From Pisolithus tinctorius (lineage: Eukaryota; Basidiomycota; Agaricomycetes; Boletales; Pisolithaceae): a DNA stretch of 64,000 bases. The stretch is from positions 558,001-622,000 of the forward strand of contig JANFAH010000025.1 in the NCBI GenBank assembly GCA_024663395.1, written 5' to 3'. The translations under genes and the position numbers were made by a program. Under the pieces are notes generated by a model. The model saw nothing but the letters and a program-made list of their open reading frames with translations. It made no database searches and was not told the DNA's origin. Below, piece by piece: positions 54,362 to 64,000 of this stretch. Each line of letters starts with the position of its first letter. Position 1 is the stretch's first letter.

Positions 54362-57300
54362 CTAGGAAATGTATTTGAAACAGTCCTGCCATTTGTTTCC
54401 ATGGACCATTTGACTCAAGTCCAGCTCCACACAACATCCTCTAGGAATGATTAATTTGGTTTGCATTGAATAAAATGGGGTCTGCAAAGATGCAGGTATC
54501 CATAAAAGCAATCTCCCCTGTGGGCCTTTGATCCAGCCATCAGGGTGCAGCAGGACTTGTTGAGTTATGTCCTCCAATGTGTGGTCATCAAGAAGTTGTC
54601 CACTGTCAGGTAATGCATGTGATGAGACTGAAGAAAAGCAAATGGGATGTGTCCCATGAATCTGAGTGGCTGTCAGAATAAAGTCAGATACTGTAACAGC
54701 ATGAATACAGATAGCTGTAAATAATGTACTCACCATTACCATGTAACATGGTAGGATGACCATTTCCATCTCCTGAGATGCCAAAAGCTTCACCCACTGA
54801 GCCAGAGATAATCATGTTGGCATCAGAGGAGAATGCAACTGAGTGGGCATCCTGAGTATGTGCCTTCAGAGGGATGCCAATCTGATCTCCACTCTTTGCA
54901 TCCCAGACCCTCACAGTCTTGTCCCAAGAGCCTGAGACAATCCTGTTGCCATTGGGGGAGAATGCAACTGAGGTGACACAATCAGTATGCCCCTTCAGAG
55001 GGCTGCCAATCTGATCTCCACTTGTTGCATCCCAGACCCTCACAGTCTTGTCAAAAGAGCCTGAGACAATCCTATTGCCATTGGGGGAGAATGCAACTGA
55101 GGTGACACAATCAGTATGCCCCTTCAGAGGGCTGCCAATCTGATCTGCACTCTTTGCATCCCAGACCCTCACAGTGTTGTCCCAAGAGCCTGAGACAATC
55201 CTGTTGTCATTGGGGGAGAATGCAACTGAGGTGACACAATCAGTATGCCCCTCCAGAGGGCTGCCAATCTGATCTCCACTCTTTCCATCCCAGACCCTCA
55301 CAGTCTTGTCCCAAGAGCCTGAGACAATCCTGTTGCCATCAGGGGAGAATGCAACTGAGGTGACATTTGAAGTATGCCCCTTCAGAGGGCTGCCAATCTG
55401 ATCTCCACTCTTTGCATCCCAGACCCTCAGAGTGTTGTCCAAAGAGCCTGAGACAATCCTGTTGCCATCAAGGGAGAATGCAACTGAGGTGACATATGAA
55501 GTATGCCCCTTCAGAGGGCTGCCAATCTGATCTCCACTCTTTCCATCCCAGACCCTCACAGTGTTGTCATCTGAGCCTGAGACAATCCTGTTGCCATCAG
55601 GGGAGAATGCAACTGAGGTGATATAATCAGTATGCCCCTTCAGAGGGCTGCCAATCTGATCTCCACTCTTTGCATCCCAGACCCTCATAGTGTTGTCATC
55701 TGAGCCTGAGACAATCCTGTTGCCATCAGGGGAGAATGCAACTGAGGTGATATAATCAGTATGCCCCTTCAGAGGGCTGCCAATCTGATCTGCACTCTTT
55801 GCATCCCAGACCCTCACAGTCTTGTCCCTTGAGCCTGAGACAATCCTGTTGCCATCAGGGGAGAATGCAACTGAGGTGACATTTGAAGTATGCCCCTTCA
55901 GAGGGCTGCCAATCTGATCTCCACTCTTTCCATCCCAGACCCTCACAGTCTTGTCCCAAGAGCCTGAGACAATCCTGTTACCATCAGGGGAGAATGCAAC
56001 TGAGGTGACATTTGAAGTATGCCCCTTCAGAGGGCTTCCAATCTGGTCTCCACTCTTTGCATCCCAGACCCTCACAGTGTTGTCCTCTGAGCCTGAGACA
56101 ATCCTGTTGCCATCAGGGGAGAATGCAACTGAGGTGACATCTGAAGTATGCCCCTTCAGAGGGCTGCCAATCTGATCTCCACTCATTGCATCCCAGATCC
56201 TCACAGTCTTGTCCCAAGAGCCTGAGACAATCCTGTTGCCATTGGGGGAGAATGCAACTGAGGTGACATTTGAAGTATGCCCCTTCAGAGGGCTGCCAAT
56301 CTGATCTCCACTCTTTGCATCCCAGACCCTCACAGTTTTGTCCCTTGAGCCTGAGACAATCCTGTTGCCATTAGGGGAGAATGCAACTGAGGTGACATAA
56401 TCAGTATGCCCCTTCAGAGTGCTGCCAATCTGATCTGCACTCTTTGCATCCCAGACCCTCACAGTCTTGTCCAAAGAGCCTGAGACAATCCTGTTGCCAT
56501 CAGGGGAGAGTGCAACTGAGGTGACATTTGAAATATGCCCCTTCAGAGGGCTGCCAATCTGATCTCCACTCTTTGCATCCCAGACCCTCACAGTGTTGTC
56601 CTCTGAGCCTGAGACAATCCTGTTGCCATCAGGGGAGAATGCAACTGAGGTGACAACATCAGTATGCCCCTGTAAGGCAAGCTGGACAGCCGGCCAGTCC
56701 TGGAGACCCCCCTGAGCAACTTTCACGAGGTGGGAGAATTTGCACATAAGTTGTTTGGAAAACAAGGATGTAGAAGGTGCAAAGGGCAATGCAGACAGGT
56801 ATAGGTGTGGTGCACTGCATGAAATTGCTGTGGTAAAGCATTGCAAAAATTTGACCCCATCCATTGCTAATGCTGCTGGTACTTCACAACCTGCATGGCC
56901 CTGCACATGACATCAGGTGACATCAAATGCCACTTGCCAACTGGAGTACTTACCTGTAACCATCTGGCTGTGGTTGCAAGAGAGGATTCAGCACTTCCCA
57001 ATGCTCCAAGAAGGCTGAGAGCCTCAATCCAGAACAGGATTTTTTCACTTTCTACAATGCCTTGCACAGATGTTGCAAGGCACGAGTCAAACTTGGCCAT
57101 CTTCAAATGCTTTGCCCAGAATTTGCACGAGTAGGATAAGTATTGTGGAATATTTGACTTGATTCTCTCTGGCAAGTCAGGAATCTGGGAGTTGCTGAGG
57201 TACGAGTTTTCCAGCCTGCAGATGTTGAAACGCAGCTCCTTAGCGAGCACTTGCAACGAGGCATAGGCTAGATTACTTGAGTCAGAAGTGTCAATGAAGT

Positions 57301-59644
57301 AGACTCCACTTCGGGAATGATCAGTCAGGAAGTCATAAAAGGATGCATGGAGAGGCCGAACAGGAGATGAGCCGTCAGCAATACCACCCAGCACCGGAGC
57401 CATGAATTGAAGGATTATGACTACATCATAGTGGTCTGCTTCATTAGGGAAGAGACTGCGCATATGATTCAACGCCGCCAGGGGCAAAGGTTCTAGCATC
57501 GTCAGAAGCTGCTGCATGACAGAGCAGAACCGCAGAAATGGTGTCCCTGACTTTGGCACGACACTGCCTAAGATGGTAGCATACATGCCATCCAGGAGTG
57601 TCTTCCCCTCGTCCGATGGGATAGCTATTAGGCTCCTGAATCGTTCTTCCACAGTTTGACCAAAGGCGCGATTCGGGTCGACAAACTCGCAGGCCAGACG
57701 TGCCCACTCGAACAAGCCATTCGACTTGTGAACAATCTGCTGTATCTCCGTAGGCCCAATACTGCCTTTGAGACTAAGAAGTTCCTTGGAAACGAATAGA
57801 GTGATGTCACGCTGCGCCAGCTCTGCAGGGACATCGTCCAGACACATCGCTCTGGCGTTCATGGCATCCCTTAGAGCACGTTCGATGTCCGGTAATGCTC
57901 GGGACGTTAGCAAGACGCGAAAATTCGGCGGCATGTTGGCGGCTTCCTTCGACGTCAGAAGCGACAGAATACGCTTCCTCGATGAGATCTCCCCGCTTTC
58001 GTCCAACGCATCGATCACCACTACTACATTCCCAACAATAGAACCTGCAGCCTCAGACAACGGTTCCAAGATCAGTTTTTGCCACTGCTTCAGCAAATCG
58101 GGTGTCGTCTTCAAAGAGGGGTGTTCAGCGAGGACACGACCTAATGCTCGTCGAAAAGCGGGGTAATAGCTGGCCAGATCATGAGAAATAGTCGTCAGCA
58201 TCTTCTCTTCCCGACGCTCAGCCTGCCTGTCACGGGCAAAACAAAAGCAAGACCCAAGCCCTCCCACATCCTCGAGCCAAGATGCAATGGTATGGGCGAT
58301 CGCAGATTTGCCCCTTCCAGCCTGCCCGTGAAGCCATAAAATCCGTCGGGTGTCGGGGTGAGTATCGTTGACCCAGTTAATGATGTCTTGTAGAATCTCA
58401 ATCCTCGTGTTCTCTAGGCATTTCTTCATCGTATTCAAGCCCGCCCCGCCTGCGTAAGCCATGCCCTCCATGTTCAGGTCCTCGAGAACGCGATACACGT
58501 TGATCTGGATGTCCTGCACCTGGCAGTCTCGGTATTGCTGCATCAACTCGTCTAGAGTCTTGGTGTATTCGTTGACGGCAGTCTGCGTCTCAGACATTAT
58601 GTTCTTTCCCAGTCTCTTCCCTGAGAAAGTATGAGGCCAAAATCTCACCGAGACAAAAACAGACATACAAAAGTTTGTTGTTTCTGAATAATCTCTGATG
58701 AACTGCGCACAGGTATTGATTACCTGCGCAATCTTCGCCAACGGGACTCTCATGGTATCAATGTTCTTGATAGTGTCGTCGTCCGAAAGGAATGCGTACA
58801 CAGAGCCGACTTTTTTCAAGAGCTCCGATATCGCATTATCTAGGTTCGCTTGCGTAATGATCAACTGGCGCAAGGGCAGTGAGTAAAGAAAGCACATAAA
58901 GGACCCTGAGGCGTACTTGGGAAGCGGCCGTGAGAATGCCCAGCGCTATCTGGGCGTAGGGATGGACCTGCAAGGGATCGTTCAGTCGCCGCGCAGATGC
59001 CAGAACAAACCTACGCACGTTTGCAATGGTGGTGACTACATTGTTAAAGATTTTAAGAGGTTGGAGATAGGTGCTACTCAAGTTCTGAAGGTCAGCAACC
59101 GCGGTACTAGCTTTTGCGACAGTGTTGACGGCGATTTCGCCAGCACGGGGGATGGGTTTCATGCTGTCGAAAACTTGTCGAGCAATATCAAGGTTGTCAT
59201 CTGCCAAAGCTGGGTCAGGCTCAGGTCCTGCTTTACTGGGCAGCCCTTGAGTCTATGAGAGATAAGCGCTTAGCATTGTTGCAGTGCCGGACGCCATATA
59301 ACACCTACATCAACATCTTGGGCAACTTGTCGCGGTTCTCTGTCTTCCTGGGCCCCTTCAGATGCAATGGGATCGGTAGAGGAACTCGGCGGGCCTCGGT
59401 GACACCGGATGAAGCGACTTTTCATCGCGGCCAGTTTGCCCTTGAAACCATGGCCCGAATGCCCAGGATTCGATGCAATGCCTCCAACAGGAGCCTCGGA
59501 CTGCCCTTGAGACTTGTGTTTGGCCGATCCATTAGTCTGGTGCGTTGGCAAAAACAGATTGCTTACTGGAGGGACGTTAGGCGCTGATGAGGGAGACTTT
59601 CCAATATATGGCAAACGACGTTTCTTTGGCTGGAGTCTGGCCAT
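54362..59644 (-). CDS. NACHT-WD40 NLR-like receptor, six exons, 1676 aa, apparently intact
   Basis: STAND/NLR proteins sense ligands through C-terminal repeats and signal through an N-terminal domain. Exons (minus): 59644-59309, 59252-58917, 58864-58669, 58620-56954, 56900-54734, 54690-54362. All five introns are GT-AG, 43-56 bp, and the spliced length is an exact multiple of three without a stop. N-terminus MARLQPKKRRLPYIGKS; a helical region (VHPYAQIALGILTAASQ, ITQANLDNAISELLKKVGSV) resembling goodbye/MLKL-like bundles; NACHT with Walker A GQAGRGKS (58327-58304) and Walker B VVVIDALDES; 14 WD40 units plus a degenerate one; a conserved tail (HGTHPICFSSVSSHALPDSG, WIKGPQGRLLLWIP, LIIPRGCCVELDLSQMVHG). 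The start is the first ATG of the open frame. Domain names for the N-terminus are inferred. Confidence 0.88.
54750..56665 (-). repeat. WD40 array of the NLR: 14 near-identical 129-bp units
   Basis: Each 43-residue unit follows GHTxxVTSVAFSPDGNRIVS, GSxDxTVRVWDxKSxDQIG, SPLK. Variation clusters at few sites: after HT (DV, SN, DY, SD, DC, SY), after GS (E, L, R, W, D, F), N/K before T, and A/G after WD. Fourteen units would make two seven-bladed propellers. I found no CG dinucleotide in the repeated units, although the 5' half of the gene has normal CG content. Confidence 0.9.
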
Positions 59645-60416
59645 TGAGGAATTGATAGTTTGGAAGCGATATGTACTGAGAGTTGGATTGCGGTGACTGT
59701 GAGTTAGATTGCAATGTCGTTCGAGTAGTAGTTGCGTGCTGTGTCTGGCGTACACGTGTGGATGGCTGTCTGCTCTCATAGCCACGCTCAGCGCTCAGCG
59801 CTCGTTCTGCTGTCTCTGTCCCCTTCCCTCTTCCATCTCACCAAACGCCTCTCGCTCGAGCTCCGACTTTTTCCGTCCCCCCTTGCATGCCCCTGTGGAG
59901 AGCGTCACAACGGATGGTCGTCATCGAACTGCAGCAACGGCTGAGGATAACAAACAAGAAGTAATCGAGGCATCTGGTATCTGAGGTAGACGCCATAGGT
60001 AAGTCACCCCGAATGAACCGCTGCGCTACAACACCATTGTCGTACGAAGCGTGCAGAGACTTGTCCTCCACCATCCTCACTCGGACTCCCCTGCAGCCCT
60101 GTATCTGCACACGATTGAATTTATGAGTTGTACTAACTCTCCACTGAATAGCAAGCAGCTGGGCCAAGGCGTTGCGATCGGCGAAATGCCACCGTTCCCA
60201 GCTTAGGCATTGTCGACCAATAACACATCGTCCCAGGATTCCCGCTGTGCTGCGTGTAAGTCTCCTATTTTCTCGTGATAGTATTCTGCACTTTTCTCAA
60301 CGTCGTCTTGCGTTCGAGACAGTCACTAATTCCACTGCAAACTTAGTTCCCCAATTCTCCGTAGATACTCTTTCTCTAACATCAGTTCTGGCGCATACCT
60401 ATGTAGCGTTCACCTG
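59645..60416. promoter_or_regulatory. Upstream region of the NLR gene
   Basis: CG content is normal. A cagcgctcagcgctcg direct repeat lies near 59786-59803. A pyrimidine-rich stretch (about 59810-59840) lies upstream of the start. No clear TATA box is seen. Some open frames (59709-59984, 60172-60441) show no motif. Confidence 0.4.
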
Positions 60417-60586
60417 GCCTGTTTCACCCGGAAACCATTGACCTCACATCCGAGCATGATATAGAACGAGAATTGGCAGCACATACCGCTCGCTATGATG
60501 ACCTCGTCGACTATTCTCCGAGGCATCACGCCAAGACGGTCCTTCGAGACAAAGTTGGCATTCGCACCGATTGCGCTTGGAGCGAG
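60417..60586 (+). pseudogene. Coding remnant, unidentified
   Basis: The frame LFHPETIDLTSEHDIERELA, AHTARYDDLVDYSPRHHAKT, VLRDKVGIRTDCAWSE ends at a gtaagt donor (about 60583). Composition and the splice donor indicate a real exon. I cannot name the family. A second block (about 60712-60890: GAFGGCFWEVLNFLGLLSAE, APIRKGPGITSNVAFQRKMM) may be a later exon of the same gene. Confidence 0.45.
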
Positions 60587-61490
60587 TAAGTGCGGCTCAT
60601 CCGTGGTCATCGAGTTATTGCTTCTCGTTAGCCTTTTTTATGAGGGCATGTAGGATCGCCTCGAACGGAGTGCAGTGGTTTTCCTTCGCCATGATCGCCT
60701 AGCGGCTTGGTGCATTGGAGAGAGGAGCCTTCGGAGGATGTTTCTGGGAAGTGCTGAACTTTTTAGGTCTATTATCAGCAGAGGCACCAATCCGCAAAGG
60801 TCCAGGAATTACCTCCAATGTCGCTTTCCAACGAAAGATGATGGACTCTACCGGACCAGTTCAGTCGGTAACTTCCTATCTCGTTGGCTAGCGAACTGCC
60901 ACATCCTCGTAGACTTTCCCTCGCTCTTAGACACGGGTTTACGAGTGTCTGGAGCTTGAAAGATGCAATATTGCTGTTGTAATGTTGTTGAGCTTCGATT
61001 TGTCAAACACCTGCTTGTTTTCCTAGTAGCGGAATGTTGTCTCACTCTAGGGGTGACACGCGCATTCTCAGAGACGAAACTGCATGAATTAACATTCCAC
61101 CTTGTGCCTTGCTACACTACATTCGACAATAGTACCCAACGGAACCAGTCGTATCTCAGGTCCCTCGATCATCTTACCTGGCTCTCTCCCCTGCCTCGTA
61201 GCAAAAGCACTCGGGATAGGTATCCCACACATTCACCCCACCATTCATGAATATGTCTATGATGTGCGCTCTCTTCGCCTGTCCCAGACGGCGGAGGGGG
61301 ACCCTCGTATAGGATAGACCCGAAGAGGAAATGTTGGATGACAGGAAGATTGCCTAGTACCTCCGCTGCGTACATTTTGGTCATTCCTGCGCTGACCTTT
61401 TCCCATGTTTTTATCTGTACAAAGTATTTGAGAAAGGTAAATGCGGTACTTGAGTGTTGAGTAAGTGGGATTGCGGAAGACCACTTACAG
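60587..61490. other. Intergenic or gene remnants
   Basis: The region contains the possible exon noted above (60712-60890) and otherwise no supported coding sequence. Frame 61102-61317 ends GIPHIHPTIHEYVYDVRSLR, which is protein-like but unassigned. Confidence 0.35.
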
Positions 61491-61491
61491 C

Positions 61492-61622
61492 TGAAACGTC
61501 GTCTAACATATGAGAGTGCCATCCGAGAGACGCAGCTTTTATCTGAAACGATAGTTAGAACTACGGCCGACGGTGACACCAATGAGGACAGACAGACGGA
61601 ATTGATAAACTTGATACAAGCA
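61492..61622 (+). pseudogene. Single-exon coding remnant, unidentified
   Basis: After an acceptor (cttacag) the frame reads LKRRLTYESAIRETQLLSET, IVRTTADGDTNEDRQTELIN, LIQAK and ends at a gtacgt donor. It looks like an internal exon of a host gene; no neighbouring exon could be joined with confidence. Confidence 0.4.
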
Positions 61623-62046
61623 AAGTACGTATAGTCGTTTGCAAACTCGTCGACAACCTCGTTATCGTGGACCGCTTTTGGCTGGAGCTACTTGTGTCCT
61701 GCACATGACCGATCAACGTCGAACTGACCGCCCAAACGGCAACACATACGGGCATACCTCTTTGCTAAGCATATCCAAACAGGAATGGCAGTAAGGGGTA
61801 GTCTTCGTCGACCGGAGATTGTGCATCACCTGAATATATGTAAGGTGCCATCTTAAGCGATGCATTCCCCTCCAGCCACGGCAGCGAAACTCACTGCCAG
61901 AGTGCCCGAATGACCAACGCAACCCGATCGTTCTCGCTAACACCATCGACTCGTCCTAAAACACATGGGAAAGACATAAGGATCTACCTGAACGAGGAGT
62001 CGTTTGCACTCACAGCCAACATGAAAAGTTTAGCTCCATTCCACTT
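61623..62046. other. No gene recognised
   Basis: CG content is normal; open frames are short on both strands. I see no splice-linked coding blocks. Confidence 0.4.
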
Positions 62047-62628
62047 TCATAATCGATCTGTTTGCGGTTGCTCGAGGTGCCGGAGTCGTTCGCGAGGACA
62101 CAGCTGGTTCTTATCCTCTCGCATCAGGTACACATTCTCGCAGCATGGCATACCTTCAGGCGCATTGATAGACGTACCACCCGTTTTTGCGTCTGCATTG
62201 TTTTTCATTCCTTTCACTTTCTCCTTCTCGGCTCTCTTCCTATGCTTTTCTCGAAGGATGGCACGTTGTTTTCTTTGTCCTTCCAACAAATCATCTCTGT
62301 TACCCTGCTCGTCTCCATCAATCTTGCGCAACACCACCATACGAGCGTGAAGTGTTTCCCTAAGCACTGGTTACCGCTCTCGGTGCGAGGTATCCGTCGA
62401 CCGTTCCCTATTTTCCTTCGCCATGTAATTGCATTACGTCGTCCCATTCATCGTCGTCCTCACTCTCATTTCCAGAGTCGAAAAGTGGTGAATGCACAGG
62501 CGTTTTCACTTGCCTGCTGTTCTAGAATTTTCGAGCTGAACGGCAGCCGCAAGTTGAAGGTCCATGGTAGACGGATAGTCTGCTGGGTCGAGCTGCACAA
62601 AATGACGCACACGAGCCAAACCTAACAT
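62047..62628 (-). pseudogene. Minus-strand gene remnant, acidic and basic blocks
   Basis: ATG 62628 opens MLGLARVRHFVQLDPADYPS, TMDLQLAAAVQLENSRTA. A frame break follows, then FDSGNESEDDDEWDDVMQLH (about 62478-62419), a stop, and LRETLHARMVVLRKIDGDEQ, GNRDDLLEGQRKQRAILREK, HRKRAEKEKVKGMKNN. The blocks are clearly coding in composition, but are broken by stops or unrecognised introns. No family is recognised. It abuts the start of the right direct repeat. Confidence 0.45.
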
Positions 62629-62648
62629 TACAACGTAGAAAAATCCCG

Positions 62649-64000
62649 CATACATCCATACCTTTCGTGCCGTGCCGCCTTGTTTTTGCTACCTAGAGAA
62701 ATAAGAGTACTAGCACGAAAAATGTCATCACGAGGTACGGCGGCACTTGTGCACCCCCTGCATTGTGGTATTTGACGAAGTAGCATTACCGAGGGCCGCC
62801 TTGAGTTTCGGTGGAGACGCGAGGGTGGTCAGCTGGTGTTTGTCACATCGATGGACTCGCAAGTTGGGCTGGTTCTGGGTGGGCGCTCTGCTGTCCCGGA
62901 ACGGAACTTGCAAACCCGGATTCGATGATCGTGCCGAGAGTGTCGGATTCGGATTTCGGAACCACACCCGATCTACGTCGTCCAATAGGGAAGCCACGCT
63001 TTGGTCACTATTGTCACTCGAGGGAGGATCACACCGTCCCCGTCCTTCTCGCGATGCATGCTGGGGGAGCTGATGTCTTCGACGTTCGTGTTCCGTTCTC
63101 CAGTCCCATCGCAGCGTTCAAGAAACTATCCCTGCGAGCCCGTTCATTGCGAATTTCTAAAGGGAATAAATTAGTTCGCTCCTCAAAATGCAGTAGACTA
63201 TGCAACGATGCTCGGAACAATGGCCTTAGGGTCTTGGTACCTCTATTCAGTGAGTCAAGTATGAGACTTCATGGGGGTGTTCGTGTTCATTGACCTGTGC
63301 AGATTATACATCCCTATCCTAAATTGCATACCGCCAAGACACGTAGACAGGGCACTTGCGATGCCGGTGCTAACGCATTCGTCATGGAAGACCTTCAGCC
63401 TGAAGAGGCATCTGATTTTCGCAGGAAGTGCACGGGAGCTGGATGAATGTAGCTCGCGGGGGCCAAAGCAAACTCCTCGATGACCCATCGCGTCGGATAG
63501 TCAACATCCCTGCGCCGGCTTCCTGTTTCGTGTAAAGTTTGCCTTTATGCAGGCTCGACATTACTGGGGTACCCATGTCGCCTCTCTCAGATGGGGACCA
63601 CTGAGCCTTCTGTTAAAGGGTTCATGGCCAGCAAAGCTCTCGATACCATCGTTCGTGTCCGCGATTCACTTTGACGCCGTCGTCGTCGAGAGTCGCATAG
63701 TCTCCCTGCGCGAGCCGGTCCAGTTCCTCACCCGCACTTCCAAGACTTACTTTGCAGAGGGCGTAATCAACTATGCCGATCGTGCACAGATCTGGCTGGA
63801 AAGAGGGGATCCACAGGTCCGCCAATCACGCAGTACATTGACCCGATCTCATGCTTTTGCAGCAACCGTACAGGGTCATATCAAATCAATCACGCAGTTA
63901 GCCAGGTGTGCGTACTCCCGTTCTTTTGAACCTTTAGACTGAACGTTGGCCAGGCATCTTAAAACATGTCGCATTATCGCAGGCACCGGTGCTGGGTGGC
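62649..64000. repeat. Right copy of the long direct repeat (pair with 1-1480)
   Basis: Begins gcatacatccatacctttcg and aligns to the left end of the window over its whole length, including the TRP5-like gene. It runs off the window, so the true length is unknown. Confidence 0.9.
62985..64000 (+). pseudogene. TRP5: Tryptophan synthase (TRP5-like) pseudogene, copy D, cut by the window end
   Basis: Blocks: GKPRFGHYCHSREDHTVPVL, LAMHAGGADVFDVRVPFSSP (to about 63110), DAGANAFVMEDLQPEEASDF, RRKCTGAG (about 63358-63438), SVKGFMASKALDTIVRVR (about 63613), HFDAVVVESRIVSLREPVQF (from 63665), IWLERGDP (about 63790) and the exon [20 protein letters not shown] in a shifted frame. It shares three deletions with copy A: the DGP stretch, the alpha C-terminal segment before HFDAV, and the alpha-beta linker. 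Introns remain. Unlike copy C, its CG sites are intact. Confidence 0.85.

Noticed and set aside
55951..56175. Plus-strand frame inside the NLR WD40 array
   Set aside because: Shadow of the 129-bp repeat on the opposite strand.
1..64000. CRISPR array, rRNA genes, functional tRNA genes
   Set aside because: No spaced short direct repeats, rRNA cores or complete cloverleaf with paired acceptor stem were seen; the organism is eukaryotic.

Overview
The window looks like nuclear DNA of a filamentous basidiomycete (Agaricomycetes). This rests on spliceosomal genes with 43-60 bp introns, a NACHT-WD40 (STAND/NLR) receptor, a KDZ-type DNA transposase, a TET/JBP-like dioxygenase and chromodomain Ty3/Gypsy elements. 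Boletales is my guess at order, from remembered family resemblance only.

Layout. The two ends (1-3.7 kb and 57-64 kb) have ordinary CG content. They hold decayed, intron-containing copies of the bifunctional tryptophan synthase gene (TRP5-like). The copies at 1-1.9 kb and 62.65-64 kb are direct repeats 62.65 kb apart; further fragments lie at 2.59-3.69 kb and 53.4-54.15 kb. Between about 3.7 and 56.7 kb CG dinucleotides are strongly depleted and replaced by TG/CA. This is a transposon-filled island with the signature of cytosine methylation followed by deamination.

The island is a nest. Gypsy-A1 (minus strand, 6979-26943, 5' end missing) was entered by Gypsy-B (plus strand, 13316-23638, complete with 942-bp LTRs) and by two copies of a 1.84-kb LTR-like element, X1 and X2. 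At 26943 it abuts a 1.58-kb palindrome. From 28.5 to 50.7 kb lies what appears to be a KDZ transposon neighbourhood: a proline-rich gene, a multi-exon minus-strand gene, the KDZ transposase (32.8-45.45 kb) and, past some tandem repeats and a Helitron helicase remnant, a TET/JBP-like 2-oxoglutarate dioxygenase pseudogene. Gypsy-A2 (35544-44759, 526-bp LTRs, 5-bp target duplication) splits the KDZ gene; X3 splits A2; a solo LTR splits the dioxygenase. From 50.7 to 53.4 kb there are degenerate tandem repeats.

The one apparently intact host gene is a six-exon, 1676-residue NLR on the minus strand (59644-54362). Its N-terminal and NACHT exons have normal CG content, while its array of 14 near-identical WD40 units has none that I can find.

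The points of most interest are: (i) both Gypsy lineages carry, antisense to gag-pol and just before the 3' LTR, a spliced gene with a Zn2Cys6-like cysteine pattern; (ii) the X elements, which look like solo LTRs that encode a conserved protein and enter at CCGG/TCGG; (iii) the KDZ/TET-JBP pairing inside a CG-decayed island; (iv) the CG-free WD40 array of the NLR. Gene models were made by reading the sequence; no similarity search was run.
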